Shown: piece by piece, positions 5,239 through 5,318 of the stretch | How positions within the stretch are numbered: position 1 is the first letter of the stretch | How the letters are laid out: each line of letters begins with the position of its first letter | NCBI GenBank assembly: GCA_025354065.1 | Contig: JANXNM010000462.1 | Location: 1-5,318, forward strand | Length of the DNA: 5,318 nucleotides | DNA from: Synechococcales cyanobacterium 340R_concoct_173_sub | Lineage (GTDB): Bacteria > Cyanobacteriota > Cyanobacteriia > Leptolyngbyales > Leptolyngbyaceae | Direction: 5' to 3' | Position numbers and translations under genes: made by a program | The notes under the pieces: model-generated | Seen by the model: the letters and a program-made list of their open reading frames with translations, nothing else | What the model was told of the DNA's origin: nothing | Database searches by the model: none

Positions 5239-5318
5239 CTAGCCGATCGCCGCCAAAATATCAGATGCGTGAGTTTCAGTATTCACCGTCTCATACACCT
5301 GAGCAATCTTGCCAGACT
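5239..5318 (-). CDS. C-terminal end of a probable PrxQ/Bcp-type peroxiredoxin (cut by window edge)
   Basis: The minus strand has an open frame from the window edge to TAG at 5241-5239. It encodes 25 residues that begin SGKIAQVYETVNTETH and end ASDILAAIG. This resembles the last strand and helix of thioredoxin-fold peroxiredoxins of the PrxQ/Bcp type, where a D-x-x-GKI-x-x-V/I-Y strand is followed by a V-x-x-x-x-HA-x-x-(V/I)L helix. Those enzymes reduce peroxides with thioredoxin as donor. The catalytic cysteines would lie far upstream, outside the window. The frame is credible because it ends just before a hairpin and contains a CGATCG typical of local coding sequence. The family call rests on 25 residues and is tentative; other thioredoxin-fold proteins are possible. 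Confidence 0.6.
   Translation of the reverse strand, partial: SGKIAQVYETVNTETHASDILAAIG

Noticed and set aside
1..5318. CRISPR array, tRNA, rRNA, or insertion-sequence ends
   Set aside because: I saw no regularly spaced direct repeats, no cloverleaf pattern, no transposase gene and no paired terminal inverted repeats.
1..5318. Absence of CAGCTG as evidence that the methyltransferase recognises the PvuII site
   Set aside because: I saw no CAGCTG, but only about one would be expected by chance in a window this short, so the absence carries no weight.

Overview
The window looks cyanobacterial. The flanks are dense in CGATCG, the core of the cyanobacterial HIP1 repeat (GCGATCGC). The left-edge protein matches a cyanobacterial antitoxin-like family. 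The genus cannot be read from this sequence. All five recognised genes, two of them cut by the window edges, lie on the minus strand, so transcription runs from right to left.

Right to left: (1) 5239-5318 is the last 25 codons of a gene whose C-terminus resembles a PrxQ/Bcp-type peroxiredoxin, followed by a strong GC-rich hairpin (5196-5231) that probably ends its transcript. (2) 4878-5238 has no convincing gene. It holds the hairpin, a cluster of CCGATCG sites, a doubtful 27-codon ORF, a perfect 6+6 bp palindrome and a possible promoter for the next gene. (3) 392-4877 is a compact three-gene operon: a beta-class SPPF DNA methyltransferase (GTG start), then after 21 bp a HerA-type hexameric pumping ATPase, then after 49 bp a NurA-type nuclease. 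(4) 215-391 is an intergenic stretch with a perfect TATAAT box for the next gene. (5) 1-214 is the N-terminal 71 codons of an antitoxin-like protein, cut by the window edge.

The central operon is the item of interest. HerA and NurA are known partners: a NurA dimer docks on a HerA hexamer to form an ATP-driven DNA-degrading machine. In archaea they work with Mre11-Rad50 in end resection, and neither of those is present here. The genes follow a PvuII-like DNA methyltransferase that has no adjacent restriction endonuclease. The simplest reading is a restriction-modification-like defence module in which methylation marks self DNA and HerA-NurA destroys unmarked DNA. I do not recognise this exact trio as a named, characterised system. 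That interpretation is inference from domain content and gene order.

The nuclease and ATPase genes are AT-rich and contain no CGATCG from 360 to 3979, whereas the rest of the window has nine. This fits, but does not prove, a separate origin for the module. An antitoxin-like gene downstream adds to the impression of a defence or accessory island.
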